Below are positions 52,484 through 61,952 of a stretch of DNA of 64,000 bases, piece by piece. Origin of the DNA: Corynebacterium auriscanis (GTDB lineage: Bacteria; Actinomycetota; Actinomycetes; Mycobacteriales; Mycobacteriaceae); contig NZ_CP047046.1 in the NCBI RefSeq assembly GCF_030408435.1, positions 354,572 to 418,571 on the forward strand, given 5' to 3'. The position numbers and the translations under genes are program-made. How positions within the stretch are numbered: position 1 is the first letter of the stretch; every line of letters begins with the position of its first letter. The notes under the pieces were generated by a model, which saw only the letters and a program-made list of their open reading frames with translations, made no database searches and was not told where the DNA came from.

Positions 52484-53974
52484 ATGACCCAGGTTTTACA
52501 ACGCATGGAGGATGATCAACCCGTGGTATCTGTAGATATCCCGATTAAGGCGCTACTCACACCCGTTGGTGGTGCTGCTGCTCGGCGCGCAGACCTTGCG
52601 CACTCCACCACAACGCCCACCGGCGCTGCAATGCCCGAAACGAGCACCTCGGGCATTGAATGCATATTTCAAGTCACCAACATCTTCGGGGAGGGCCGCG
52701 CAGAGTCCGCATCGAATGCGGCAGTGTTCCAAGGCGCGCTCGAGGAACTGGAGAATGTGGCGTCGGACGTATTAGTCGGCACTGGGGAGGCCCACCTGGA
52801 TTCCCGGCTGGCGGCCGCAAGTGGTGCGGCGCATCTGCTGGTTATCTCCACCGACGCCGACGAGAAGCTGGCCACCCTAACCCGCCGGCAACTCGAAGCC
52901 AAAGGGGCGGAGGTCCACTGTGTCATCCGCGAAGAAGAATTAGCCCAAACCCTCAGCGGCATTCGTGGCGCAGATAAGCGCGAGCCCCAGATCGGCCCCG
53001 AGCTGTTCGAACTCAATCTGTTGCGTCAAGCCAAGGCGAAGCGCACTCACATCGTCTTGCCCGAAGGTGAGGACGATCGCATTCTGGAAGCTGCCCATCA
53101 GCTGCTGGCGGACGACGTGTGCGAACTGACCATCTTGGGTAATCCAGACGACATCAGTACACGTGCCGCTAGCAACGGCTGGGATATTTCGGCCGCACAT
53201 GTCGCAGATCCCACCCAAGGCGAACAGCTGGAGCAGTTCGCACAGGATTTTTACGAACTCCGCAAACATAAGGGCATCAGCATCGAGGATGCCCGCGCGA
53301 CGATGCAGGATATCAGCTACTACGCCACGATGATGGTCCACAAGGGATTGGCTGATGGCATGGTTTCCGGCGCGGCGCACACTACTGCCCACACGATTAA
53401 ACCCTCGTTCCAGATCATCAAGACTGCACCGGGTTCTAGCGTGGTCTCCTCCATCTTCCTGCTAGTCATGGATGGTGTGCTGTGGGCATTCGGCGATTGC
53501 GCGGTCAACCCTAACCCCACGCCAGATCAACTGGCGGAGATTGCAGCTGTCTCTGCCCACACCGCCGCGCAGTTTGGGATCGAACCCAAGGTCGCGATGC
53601 TTAGCTACTCCACCGGTACTTCGGGGTCTGGCCCCGATGTCCAGGCGGTCGCTGAGGCCGTGGCTAAGGCCAGGGAGACCTTCGCCTCTGTGCAATTTGA
53701 AGGCCCCATTCAATTCGATGCTGCGGTGGTGGAATCCGTTGGGCAGAAAAAGATGCCGGGCTCCAACGTTGCCGGACACGCCAATGTTTTCATCTTCCCT
53801 GACCTGAATAGCGGAAATATCGCATACAAAGCGGTCCAGCGGACTGCGGGCGCGCTCGCAGTGGGGCCGATTTTGCAGGGCTTGAACAAGCCTGTCAACG
53901 ACCTCTCCCGTGGCGCCACGGTGCCGGACATTGTCAACACCGTGGCCATTACAGCCATCCAAGCGCAGGCCTAG
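52484..53974 (+). CDS. pta: Phosphate acetyltransferase
   Basis: 496 residues. The C-terminal phosphotransacetylase domain (about 180-490) is clear: KRTHIVLPEGEDDRIL, ADGMVSGAAHTTA, SYSTGTSGSG, and FPDLNSGNIAYKAVQRTAGA. The N-terminal ~170 residues form a shortened second domain (GAHLLVISTDADEK). It converts acetyl-CoA and phosphate to acetyl phosphate. GGGTCTGC at the ribosome site is weak; ATG 52484 fits. It is followed by ackA. Confidence 0.94.
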   Translation: MTQVLQRMEDDQPVVSVDIPIKALLTPVGGAAARRADLAHSTTTPTGAAMPETSTSGIECIFQVTNIFGEGRAESASNAAVFQGALEELENVASDVLVGTGEAHLDSRLAAASGAAHLLVISTDADEKLATLTRRQLEAKGAEVHCVIREEELAQTLSGIRGADKREPQIGPELFELNLLRQAKAKRTHIVLPEGEDDRILEAAHQLLADDVCELTILGNPDDISTRAASNGWDISAAHVADPTQGEQLEQFAQDFYELRKHKGISIEDARATMQDISYYATMMVHKGLADGMVSGAAHTTAHTIKPSFQIIKTAPGSSVVSSIFLLVMDGVLWAFGDCAVNPNPTPDQLAEIAAVSAHTAAQFGIEPKVAMLSYSTGTSGSGPDVQAVAEAVAKARETFASVQFEGPIQFDAAVVESVGQKKMPGSNVAGHANVFIFPDLNSGNIAYKAVQRTAGALAVGPILQGLNKPVNDLSRGATVPDIVNTVAITAIQAQA

Positions 53975-54019
53975 CCGCCATCGCCTACGCGGGGTGTGCA
54001 GTTGTCGCTAGATGTTGAT

Positions 54020-54069
54020 GGCAACCGTGTACCCAGGCGCCGGCGGCAACCGTGTATCCAGGCGCCGGC
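54020..54069. repeat. 25-bp direct duplication between pta and ackA
   Basis: GGCAACCGTGTAYCCAGGCG CCGGC occurs at 54020 and 54045 back to back. No gene; it lies just ahead of the ackA ribosome site. Confidence 0.85.
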
Positions 54070-54115
54070 CGAACTCCCCCTCCACCCATCCCGAGACAGA
54101 AAAGAAGTGCAGATT

Positions 54116-55360
54116 ATGGATATGGATCACCACGTAGAACAAGCCAAGGGCTCAGAATTCGTTCTGGTTCTCAACAGCGGCTCCTCATCAATTAAGTTCC
54201 AGGTTCTAGATCCTCAGCAGGGTGCTTTGGAAGCCCCATTTATCTCTGGCATTGTGGAGAAGATCGGCGAGCCAAGCGGTCACATTAAGATCTCCACCAC
54301 AACCACCAAAATGGAGGACACCCGCCCTATTCTGTCTCACTCGGTGGGGCTGGAACGTGCCTTCGGCATGATGACGCTCCTCGGTGTGGGGCCCCAAGAC
54401 CTGAACCTCATAGCGGTGGGGCACCGCGTGGTGCAAGGTGGTGCGGAATTTACTGGGCCCGTCATTGTTGATGACACGGTTTTGTCCAAGTTAAGGGATT
54501 TGATTCCCCTGGCACCACTGCACAACCCGGCACACATCGACGGCATGGAAAACGCCATGGCGCTGCTACCGAACGTGCCCCACGTGGCGGTGTTCGATAC
54601 CTCGTTTTTCTCCACGCTGCCCGAGGTGGCGTATACCTACGCTTTGCCGCCTAAGCTGGCGGAAGAGCACAACATTCGTCGCTATGGTTTCCACGGAACC
54701 AGCCACGAGTATGTGTCGCAGCAATTGCCGGGACTTATGGGGCGCGACGCCAAGGATATCAACTGCATTACCTTGCACCTGGGCAACGGCGCATCCGCGT
54801 CCGCCATCAAGGGTGGGGAAGCAGTGGATACTTCCATGGGGCTAACACCACTGCCGGGCTTGGTTATGGGTACCCGCACCGGTGACATCGACCCATCTAT
54901 TATTTTCCACCTCGCGCGATCGGCCAAAATGACCATTGACGAGCTGGACAATTTGTTTAACCGACAGTCCGGTTTGAAGGGCATGGCCGGTGTGAATGAC
55001 TTCCGCGAGCTCACGGAGATGATGGCAGCCGGCGATGAGGCCGCCACTTTGGCATACAATGTCTATATCAATCAGATCCGCCGCTATGTCGGTGCGTACA
55101 TGATCACCCTTGGGCGTGTGGACGCGATTGTGTTTACCGCGGGTGTGGGGGAAAATGCTGTTCAACTGCGTGAAGATGCCCTCGCCGGCTTGGAAAACTT
55201 CGGTATCGAGATCTGCCCTTCGCGCAACGCCAATGAGGGCGGGGTAGAAGGCGCGCGCATGATCTCTACGGAGGATTCCGCAGTGAAAGTCTTCATGGTT
55301 CCTACTAACGAAGAGCTGGCTATCGCCCGCTACTCCTTGGAGCTGGCAGAGCAAGAGTAG
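54116..55360 (+). CDS. ackA: Acetate kinase
   Basis: 414 residues from ATG 54116 (AAAGAAG upstream; ATG 54122 also possible). An earlier ATG at 53996 would run through the duplicated intergenic sequence. The phosphate-binding [11 protein letters not shown], the [12 protein letters not shown] segment and the C-terminal FTAGVGENA are present. It makes acetate and ATP from acetyl phosphate and works with Pta. Confidence 0.95.
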   Translation: MDMDHHVEQAKGSEFVLVLNSGSSSIKFQVLDPQQGALEAPFISGIVEKIGEPSGHIKISTTTTKMEDTRPILSHSVGLERAFGMMTLLGVGPQDLNLIAVGHRVVQGGAEFTGPVIVDDTVLSKLRDLIPLAPLHNPAHIDGMENAMALLPNVPHVAVFDTSFFSTLPEVAYTYALPPKLAEEHNIRRYGFHGTSHEYVSQQLPGLMGRDAKDINCITLHLGNGASASAIKGGEAVDTSMGLTPLPGLVMGTRTGDIDPSIIFHLARSAKMTIDELDNLFNRQSGLKGMAGVNDFRELTEMMAAGDEAATLAYNVYINQIRRYVGAYMITLGRVDAIVFTAGVGENAVQLREDALAGLENFGIEICPSRNANEGGVEGARMISTEDSAVKVFMVPTNEELAIARYSLELAEQE

Positions 55361-55415
55361 CTGGGAACGGGGGGCACCCGCTGATGTGGCGGCCCCGCCT
55401 CACAGCTCCCGCACC

Positions 55416-55540
55416 CCAGCAGTTCTCGTCCCCGCACCCCAGTAGTTCCAGACCAGTCATTCCAGCATTTCCAGACCGGTCATTCCAGCAGTTCTCGTCC
55501 CCGCACCCCAGCAGTTCCAGACCGGTCATTCCAGCGCAGC
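55416..55540. repeat. 69-bp tandem repeat between convergent ackA and pknG
   Basis: CCAGCAGTTCTCGTCCCCGC begins at 55416 and 55485, and within each unit TTCCAGACCGGTCATTCCAG recurs. No gene is seen. The repeats reach nearly to the pknG stop. Confidence 0.85.
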
Positions 55541-55561
55541 TCCGGTTTGCCTCCCTTGGAA

Positions 55562-58264
55562 TCAGAACCAGGTTCGGGGCCGAATCTTGTTTGCCATATC
55601 CACCAAGCGGAACCGGTGCAGGGGGAACTGCGTTTGCCGCGCCATGTGCCGCAGACCGCGTTCCAGCCCTAGACGCAATCCGCGTTCGGTGAACTCGGCA
55701 TCAAAAATCGGCTCGGTGGAAACCGGCCCCAAACCGTCTTTGCCGCGGCGGCGCAACCAATTGAGCGCAGCCGACATCACCGCGAGTTTGACCTGCTCCA
55801 ACCGTGGTTCATTCGTGGGCATCGTGGCCAAACGTCGCGCGGCCCGACGGATGCGCGTCTCGGTGAGCAGCGAGGCGTCAGAAATAAGAATCAAGATGGT
55901 GGTGAACCGAGCCAAGCGATTGTGCCGCGAGTTCTGCGGCACCCGGTCCAGGGCGGTGACGGCCGAATCAATCAAACCTTCCGCCATCAGTTGCCGCGCC
56001 AAACCGAAAGCACTGGATACCGTGGTCGGATTCGTGGCCCATACTAGGCCGTACAGGCGCATTGCGTGGAAGCGGAGCGCGACCGGATCCAATGTCACGT
56101 GATCCCAACCGGGCACACCCGAGTAGTCATCCACCGGCACGCGTTGCGCGTAGGCCAACGCCGAAGCTGCCCGGGTGGCCTCGGTGTCCAGCAGCTTAGA
56201 CGTATTCACCCCCTGTTGCTGTAGTAGCAATTCATCGGTCGCGGCGAGCGCCAACTTGGGGGCAGGTTCGCCGGGCAAGATGAACAGTACCTTGTTGAAG
56301 CACGCTTGCGCCGTCGCGAAATCGCCACTGAGCAACCCAACCACACCCGAATGCCAGTGGAAACGCCAATCGTTGCCCAACCGGGGTTCTAGGGATTCCA
56401 GCAGTTCCTTTGCCTCCACGGTTTGACCCACATCTAAGTGGGCGCGAACCATCGTCAGTGGGATCTCCACACTGTTTTCCATGTCCGGGTTACGCATGGC
56501 GGAATTCAACGTGTCCATCAGGTCGCTGGTCTCCGTGAAACTCGCCGCAGACAACAACGCCGCGCCGGGGTCGCTCGTGTCGGTCAGGGGAGTAGGCAAA
56601 GCTGCCACCACTTCCGAAGGGGAAATCTCCACACTGCGTTCCACACCGTCAAGCAACTGGTCCGTACGGAACACAATGTGCTTGGTGCCGTAGGTGGAAC
56701 GTTGTGCAGTAAAACGCGTATCCAGGTGGGCGTATTGACGGCCGTCACGGATCGCCAGAATCTCCCGCAGCGCACCGACCAGCTGGTTCGCCATGGCTGA
56801 TGCCGATGCAAAACGCACCTTCGGATCGGGGTTCGTCGCGCGCAATAGCAGGCGATAAAGCGACATGTACTCGCGGAAGAGGGGTTCTTCATCCGGGGTG
56901 GGCAGGTCCCCAGTGTAAGCTCCGTTTTCCACTTTCAGCGCCACAATCAGCGAAGCCAGCGTGCGACCCACCGTGTAGATATCGCTGGCGACAGTGGGGC
57001 CGGTCGTGGCGATCTCTGGCGCTTGGAACCCCTTGGTTCCGAAGATGTGCCCGAACGCGCCAATACCCGTGACCGCCCCAAGATCGATCAGCTTCACCTG
57101 GTCTTCGGTGATGATGATGTTGTCTGGCTTCAAGTCGTTATAAACCACTCCGCGCGAGTGCAGGTAATCCAGCGCCGGCAGCACTTCCAGGATGTAGCCG
57201 ATGGCTACGTCTACGTCCAGCAGATTCCGGGGCATGCGGCGCCGGCGGGCGCGTAGGGATGGCCCGCCGACATACTCCATGACGATGAAGCCGCCCTCCA
57301 CACGCGGGTCGTCGATAAAGTTGAAGATCTTCACGATTCCCGGATGCGTAATCTCAGCAAGGAACGCTCGTTCCGATTCGGCCACGGCCCGCTCATGCTC
57401 GTTTTCGGTGGCCATCATTCCCTTGAGAACCACGTAGCGGTCCGCCACATTGTGGTCGGTCGCGATGTAAACCCAACCCAGGCCACCGTGCGCGATGGGT
57501 CCCAGAATCTCGTATTGACCAGCGATGATGTCACCGCGTTTCAGGGTTGGGGGCTCCACACCCTTTTCGATCGCATTCGTCGGGTCGATCACGGCCTGTT
57601 CGGGATCAGTCGGCGGAATGAACGGTAGCCGTACCATGCCGCCGGCGATCTCCGCACCGCGCCGCCGGGTACCACGTAAGCGTCGGAACTCCGAGAGGGC
57701 TTCCCTGCGCGACCGCTCACCCGGCTCTAGGTTGGATACGGGGTTCTTTTTATTCGACGCCCCGCTTTTCCCCTTCCTCTCCGCCAGTGGGCCGGTGATC
57801 TCATCGGGATCGGCAGACGTGAAAGACGCGACGGCTTGGGTATCTTCCTCGTTGTCATCTGCGAATGGGTCGAACGCGACGGCTTCGGTGTGGGCTTCGT
57901 CGTCTGAGTTGTCCGAGCTACTCGCGCCGCGGGCAATGCCTGGGGTGGTCGCGTGTACGGTGGCCTCTAAGTCATCGTCAGTGCCGTCGTCGTCTGCGAA
58001 TGGGTCGAACGCGACGGCTTCGGTGTGGGCTTCGTCGTCTGAGTTGTCCGAGCTACTCGCGCCGCGGGCAATGCCTGGGGTGGTCGCGTGTACGGTGGCC
58101 TCTAAGTCATCGTCAGTGCCGTCGTCGTCTGCGAATGGGTCGAACGCGACGGCTTCGGTGTGCACATTGCTCTCATCATCGTCGTTCTTGCGGGAATGGG
58201 GCACGTCGATGCGATCGGGGGTTTCGCGAGACTCGTCAGAGCTGTTCTTGTTGGTCACTGTCAC
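55562..58264 (-). CDS. pknG: Serine/threonine protein kinase G with repeated N-terminal docking motif
   Basis: 900 residues from GTG 58264, overlapping the glnH stop. Corynebacterial PknG phosphorylates OdhI to adjust 2-oxoglutarate dehydrogenase. The kinase domain (about 250-500) has HGGLGWVY, the ATP lysine K281 (VVLKGMM), YNDLKPDN (376-383) and DLG (395-397). The C-terminal half is TPR-like. The N-terminus lacks the CxxC rubredoxin of the mycobacterial enzyme but carries a 45-residue unit (HTEAVAFDPFADDD...) twice perfectly (35-79, 80-124) and a third partial copy: candidate phospho-Thr sites for FHA-domain binding. Third gene of glnX-glnH-pknG. Confidence 0.95.
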   Translation of the reverse strand: MTVTNKNSSDESRETPDRIDVPHSRKNDDDESNVHTEAVAFDPFADDDGTDDDLEATVHATTPGIARGASSSDNSDDEAHTEAVAFDPFADDDGTDDDLEATVHATTPGIARGASSSDNSDDEAHTEAVAFDPFADDNEEDTQAVASFTSADPDEITGPLAERKGKSGASNKKNPVSNLEPGERSRREALSEFRRLRGTRRRGAEIAGGMVRLPFIPPTDPEQAVIDPTNAIEKGVEPPTLKRGDIIAGQYEILGPIAHGGLGWVYIATDHNVADRYVVLKGMMATENEHERAVAESERAFLAEITHPGIVKIFNFIDDPRVEGGFIVMEYVGGPSLRARRRRMPRNLLDVDVAIGYILEVLPALDYLHSRGVVYNDLKPDNIIITEDQVKLIDLGAVTGIGAFGHIFGTKGFQAPEIATTGPTVASDIYTVGRTLASLIVALKVENGAYTGDLPTPDEEPLFREYMSLYRLLLRATNPDPKVRFASASAMANQLVGALREILAIRDGRQYAHLDTRFTAQRSTYGTKHIVFRTDQLLDGVERSVEISPSEVVAALPTPLTDTSDPGAALLSAASFTETSDLMDTLNSAMRNPDMENSVEIPLTMVRAHLDVGQTVEAKELLESLEPRLGNDWRFHWHSGVVGLLSGDFATAQACFNKVLFILPGEPAPKLALAATDELLLQQQGVNTSKLLDTEATRAASALAYAQRVPVDDYSGVPGWDHVTLDPVALRFHAMRLYGLVWATNPTTVSSAFGLARQLMAEGLIDSAVTALDRVPQNSRHNRLARFTTILILISDASLLTETRIRRAARRLATMPTNEPRLEQVKLAVMSAALNWLRRRGKDGLGPVSTEPIFDAEFTERGLRLGLERGLRHMARQTQFPLHRFRLVDMANKIRPRTWF
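57861..58155. repeat. 135-bp tandem repeat in pknG
   Basis: GCGAATGGGTCGAACGCGAC begins at 57861, 57996 and 58131 with an exact 135-base period; two full copies are essentially identical in sequence, implying a recent duplication. Confidence 0.95.
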
Positions 58265-59445
58265 TCCTCCGTGCTACTCGTTTGTGCCGCGGCTTCCGGT
58301 GCCTTCGTGGTGTCCGCTAGCGCCTCGTCCCGGAGGCGCTGTTTTTCCGCCTCATCGCGGGTCCTTGCGAGCTCTCTCGCCTCCTCATCCGTCCGATAGC
58401 TGGACGGTGGCATGGACGCCGGGCCCAGGTAATCGCGCATCCACTTATTGAATAGGCGTACCCAGGTACCATCCTGTCGAATGCGCTCCATAGTGTCGTT
58501 GACCTGCATAGTCAGCCCAGTGGAGGGTTTTCCATCAACCTGCAGCGGGATACCCACGCCGTAGTGGTTCACTTGGTCATCGCCACCCACCAATCGCATA
58601 TAAGGATCCTGGGCCTGCAACCCAGAAAGAATTGCATCGTCCGTGTATACCGCATCGGCTTGATGCCGCTGCAAAGCCATCAGACAATCCGTCCAGGTAC
58701 GGGTGGCCAGTACCTTGGACAATTCGTAGTTGTGCAACGCGGAAGCCGACGTGGAATCGTTAGTCGCACACACCGTCTTGTCCTTCAGATCCTCCATGCG
58801 CGCAATATTGGACGTTTTTGGAACCAGTAAACGTGGTTGAACCGTCAGATAGGGGGCAGAAAACTCGATGCTTTCCTGCCGCGTCTTGGTGATCGACATC
58901 GTGCGGACGATGATGTCCACTTCCCGGTCGCGCAGAGCCTTCTCGCGGTTACGGCTTTCCACATATCGGAACTCCACCTTGTCCGGATCATTGAAGATAT
59001 CGCGAGCGATTTCTCGTGCCAGATCAATTTCAAAACCCACGAGCTCCCCGTTAACGGGATCGCGATAACCCAAACGGTTAAGTGATTGGGCAATACCCAC
59101 AATCAAGCGACCACGCTTGTGAATCTCTTTTACGCGCTCTTTCGGCTCACGGTTATCCGGGCGAATACTCCCTATGGGAGCCTGTTCATCGGCATCGCTG
59201 GTGGGAATATCGTCCGGGGATACCAATCGAGATTCTGGTGGCAGGTCCGCACTGGGGCTATCAATCACGGTCGGCCACTCCTTGATCTCGGTGGGAGCGG
59301 AATTCGCACAGCCGGCGACCGTAGCGCTTAGCACGATGACCGCCATCACGATGGCGCTGCGGGAACGCGTCTCGGTCGACTTGAGGGCCCTGGGAGAACG
59401 GTATGTGGGCTGAGCTGGGCGTCGGGATAAAAAAGGAAACATCAC
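58261..59445 (-). CDS. glnH: Lipoprotein solute-binding protein GlnH
   Basis: 394 residues from GTG 59445 (ATG 59442 next codon). A long basic cytoplasmic head, then a signal helix ending in VAGC with the lipobox Cys46. The type 3 periplasmic-binding domain carries GRLIVGIAQSLNRLGY, GFEIDLAREIARDIF and VDIIVRTMSITKTRQESIEFSAPY. In mycobacteria and corynebacteria GlnH binds acidic amino acids and signals through GlnX to PknG. A Glu/Ala-rich tail closes the protein. Its start overlaps the glnX stop and its stop overlaps pknG. Confidence 0.93.
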   Translation of the reverse strand: MMFPFLSRRPAQPTYRSPRALKSTETRSRSAIVMAVIVLSATVAGCANSAPTEIKEWPTVIDSPSADLPPESRLVSPDDIPTSDADEQAPIGSIRPDNREPKERVKEIHKRGRLIVGIAQSLNRLGYRDPVNGELVGFEIDLAREIARDIFNDPDKVEFRYVESRNREKALRDREVDIIVRTMSITKTRQESIEFSAPYLTVQPRLLVPKTSNIARMEDLKDKTVCATNDSTSASALHNYELSKVLATRTWTDCLMALQRHQADAVYTDDAILSGLQAQDPYMRLVGGDDQVNHYGVGIPLQVDGKPSTGLTMQVNDTMERIRQDGTWVRLFNKWMRDYLGPASMPPSSYRTDEEARELARTRDEAEKQRLRDEALADTTKAPEAAAQTSSTEE

Positions 59446-60833
59446 AGGAACTCCTGCAGGCGGGGACGAGTGCCGAGGAAGCAGCTCACAGCGGCCAAAA
59501 TGGTGAGCGAGAGAACCAGATTTGTGATGCGACCGGCCGCTACACTGCCGTCAATAAGGCTGTTCTGCAGGCGTGAACGATTGTCAGAGATGAGCGCTTG
59601 CAGTTGCTCGTCCAAAATTTTGAAGTTGACGGTGCTGTACTCGGAGGATCGGGCGCCGGGGGTGAGACGGTAATCGCCGAGAGCAGTTCTGATGGCATTG
59701 CCGTATTCGCCGTTGCGTAGATCCGCCACCATGAGTGCGTGGGCATTATCCCATCCGCGAAGAGATTCGCGTGCGTTGTCCACACGGCGAGGATTCGCCA
59801 CATCATCGCGAATATCCAGAAGCGTGGCATCGATCGTTTTCACCGAATTCACGAACTGCTGATGTCGCTGGTCGGAATAATCGCGTTGCACCAATCCTAG
59901 AGCCTCATTCGTGCGGGCCTGTTGTACCGCGATTCGAACCTGGGTGAGTTTGCTAAGCGAGGTCGCTGAATTATTTGACGCATCGTCGGTGCCCATCCAC
60001 GTCACCGCCGCGCTGGCGCTGGCCCACAGCGTGGCAAAGACCATGAGCACAGTAGCCACCACATAACCCAAGTTAAGCCGACGGTTGGTGAGAGCCGCCA
60101 ACCACAATTGCGCCAAAAGCAAAAACCCTACGGCCGCAATGAGGCCGGACAGGGGGAACCATAGGGGAGTGACGAGGGATTGCCGTTCGTCCGTGACCTT
60201 GCGGCTGGTTCGCTCGTGCAGTTGCTGCGCGGCGGGCAGCATTTGCTGCTGCATCAGCTCAGAGCCCTGGGTTAGGTAGGCCACACCAACGGGGTTGCGT
60301 AAGCGATCGTTTGTTTGGGCGGTTGAGACTAGCTGCACGTAATTGGGGAGGTTATTTTGGATCGCAAGAACCAGTTGCATGTCGTCACTGGAAATCTCGT
60401 CGATGCCGTGCCCCGCGTGAATCACCGCTTCGGAAGCCCGCTGGGTGGCACGCAAAAACTGTTCGCGGGAGGCTACGTCACTGTCGTTTTGTTTTAAGAA
60501 GCTGGTAGTGGCTATGGAATCGGCTTCGGACAAGGCGTTGAAGAGCTCCTGCGAAGCGTTGGATAGGGGCTCCGTTTGCGAAATGAGGGTATCGAGTTTT
60601 TCCCGTCGCTGTTCGGAAGAAAAAACCATAGCGCCACCGGCGGCGAGGATGGCCACGATCAAAATGAAAGAGACGATCGTCAGTCGTCCCGGGGTTGTGG
60701 ACGCAAAGCGGATAAATCGGCGCGGTGCCTCCTTTGTCACACTCAAAAAACCGCGGAAACTGCGTGCCTGGGTGGGTTGGACCTCGTCATGGTCCATCCA
60801 CCTATCGACATCAATCGCGGGGTGAGCGGGCAT
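59442..60833 (-). CDS. glnX: Membrane signalling protein GlnX
   Basis: 463 residues from ATG 60833. Four membrane helices (about 50-72, 215-235, 245-268, 435-455) with two helical extracytoplasmic domains between, resembling a chemoreceptor-like four-helix bundle (long heptad stretches such as SNASQELFNALSEADSIATTS). It is the transmembrane link between GlnH and PknG. First gene of the operon; the TATAAT box stands 7 bases from the ATG, so its message is probably leaderless. Confidence 0.92.
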   Translation of the reverse strand: MPAHPAIDVDRWMDHDEVQPTQARSFRGFLSVTKEAPRRFIRFASTTPGRLTIVSFILIVAILAAGGAMVFSSEQRREKLDTLISQTEPLSNASQELFNALSEADSIATTSFLKQNDSDVASREQFLRATQRASEAVIHAGHGIDEISSDDMQLVLAIQNNLPNYVQLVSTAQTNDRLRNPVGVAYLTQGSELMQQQMLPAAQQLHERTSRKVTDERQSLVTPLWFPLSGLIAAVGFLLLAQLWLAALTNRRLNLGYVVATVLMVFATLWASASAAVTWMGTDDASNNSATSLSKLTQVRIAVQQARTNEALGLVQRDYSDQRHQQFVNSVKTIDATLLDIRDDVANPRRVDNARESLRGWDNAHALMVADLRNGEYGNAIRTALGDYRLTPGARSSEYSTVNFKILDEQLQALISDNRSRLQNSLIDGSVAAGRITNLVLSLTILAAVSCFLGTRPRLQEFL

Positions 60834-60846
60834 GGAGAAAATTATA
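60834..60846 (-). promoter_or_regulatory. Leaderless promoter of glnX-glnH-pknG
   Basis: On the minus strand, a consensus -10 TATAAT (60846 to 60841) ends 7 bases before ATG 60833, so transcription should start at the start codon. A -35 is not distinct (TGAAAT region), as is common in corynebacteria. Confidence 0.6.
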
Positions 60847-60938
60847 TACAGCTTAAAGAAACTATTTCAGCCAGATACGGGGTTAAGTGTAAGCAGTTGC
60901 CCTGAATACATCGGGGTTCGTGTGGCACACTGGCTTGC

Positions 60939-61952
60939 ATGATTAAAGTCAGCCATCTGACCAAGTCATACGGAAACTCTGTGGCCGTGGATGACTTGGA
61001 CTTCGAAGTAAAACCAGGGATTGTTACAGGATTCCTTGGACCTAACGGTGCCGGTAAATCAACGACAATGCGAATGATCGTAGGTTTGGATCGCCCTACT
61101 CGGGGTTCAACGCAGATTGATGGCAAGCACTACTCGGAGTACAAGCACCCCCTGGAAAAGGTGGGGACCTTGTTGGATGCGAAGTGGGTTCACCCCAGTC
61201 GCTCCGCCGCGAACCACCTGCGGTGGATGGCTGCGACTAACGGAATTTCCAAAAAGCGCGTGGATGAGGTGCTGGGCATCGTTGGGCTGAGCGATGTTGC
61301 TGGTCGCAAAGCGGGCGGATTCTCCCTTGGTATGGGACAGCGCCTTGGCTTGGCAGGTGCTCTGCTGGGAGATCCAGAAGTGTTGATTTTGGATGAGCCC
61401 GTCAATGGTTTGGACCCAGAGGGCATCCGGTGGGTTCGACAATTCGTTCGTGCGTTGGCGGCTGAAGGTCGCACGGTGCTGGTGAGTTCCCACCTACTGT
61501 CTGAGATGGCGCAGACAGCGGATCACCTCATTGTGATCGGTAAGGGCAGGTTGATCGCGAATTCCTCGACGCGTGACTTCATCAAGTCAGCATCCGAGTC
61601 CTCGGTAGTGGTGCGTACGGATCACATTAAGGAACTGGGCCAGGCGCTGGTGGAAGAGAATGTGGCATATCGCGAATCTCAAGACGCGGATGGTCGTCCC
61701 ACCTTATTAGTTCCCGATCGTGACAGCGACTGGGTGGGTGCCCTGGCATACAGCTATGGTCTGCGTTTGCGTGAACTCACCGAAGTGCGCCCGAGCCTGG
61801 AAGAGGCGTTTATGCGTATGACGGGTGATTCCGTCGAGTACCAGGCCACCACGACCCCGAATGGTCTTGGCGTACTGGGCGGTGCTCCTGCAATGCAGGG
61901 AGCAGCTAAAAAAGTCGTTACGAATAATGACGAGAAGCTGAAGGGGAACTAG
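60939..61952 (+). CDS. ABC transporter ATP-binding protein
   Basis: 337 residues. A complete single ATPase domain: GPNGAGKSTTMRM (Walker A), FSLGMGQRLGLAGALLGDPEVLILDEPVNGLDPEG (signature and Walker B), SSHLLSEMAQ (H-loop). A C-terminal regulatory extension follows. It belongs to the group of ATPases of ABC-2 transporters (bacitracin/lantibiotic type, e.g. BcrA-like). The stop abuts the ATG of the permease gene. Substrate unknown. Confidence 0.9.
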   Translation: MIKVSHLTKSYGNSVAVDDLDFEVKPGIVTGFLGPNGAGKSTTMRMIVGLDRPTRGSTQIDGKHYSEYKHPLEKVGTLLDAKWVHPSRSAANHLRWMAATNGISKKRVDEVLGIVGLSDVAGRKAGGFSLGMGQRLGLAGALLGDPEVLILDEPVNGLDPEGIRWVRQFVRALAAEGRTVLVSSHLLSEMAQTADHLIVIGKGRLIANSSTRDFIKSASESSVVVRTDHIKELGQALVEENVAYRESQDADGRPTLLVPDRDSDWVGALAYSYGLRLRELTEVRPSLEEAFMRMTGDSVEYQATTTPNGLGVLGGAPAMQGAAKKVVTNNDEKLKGN

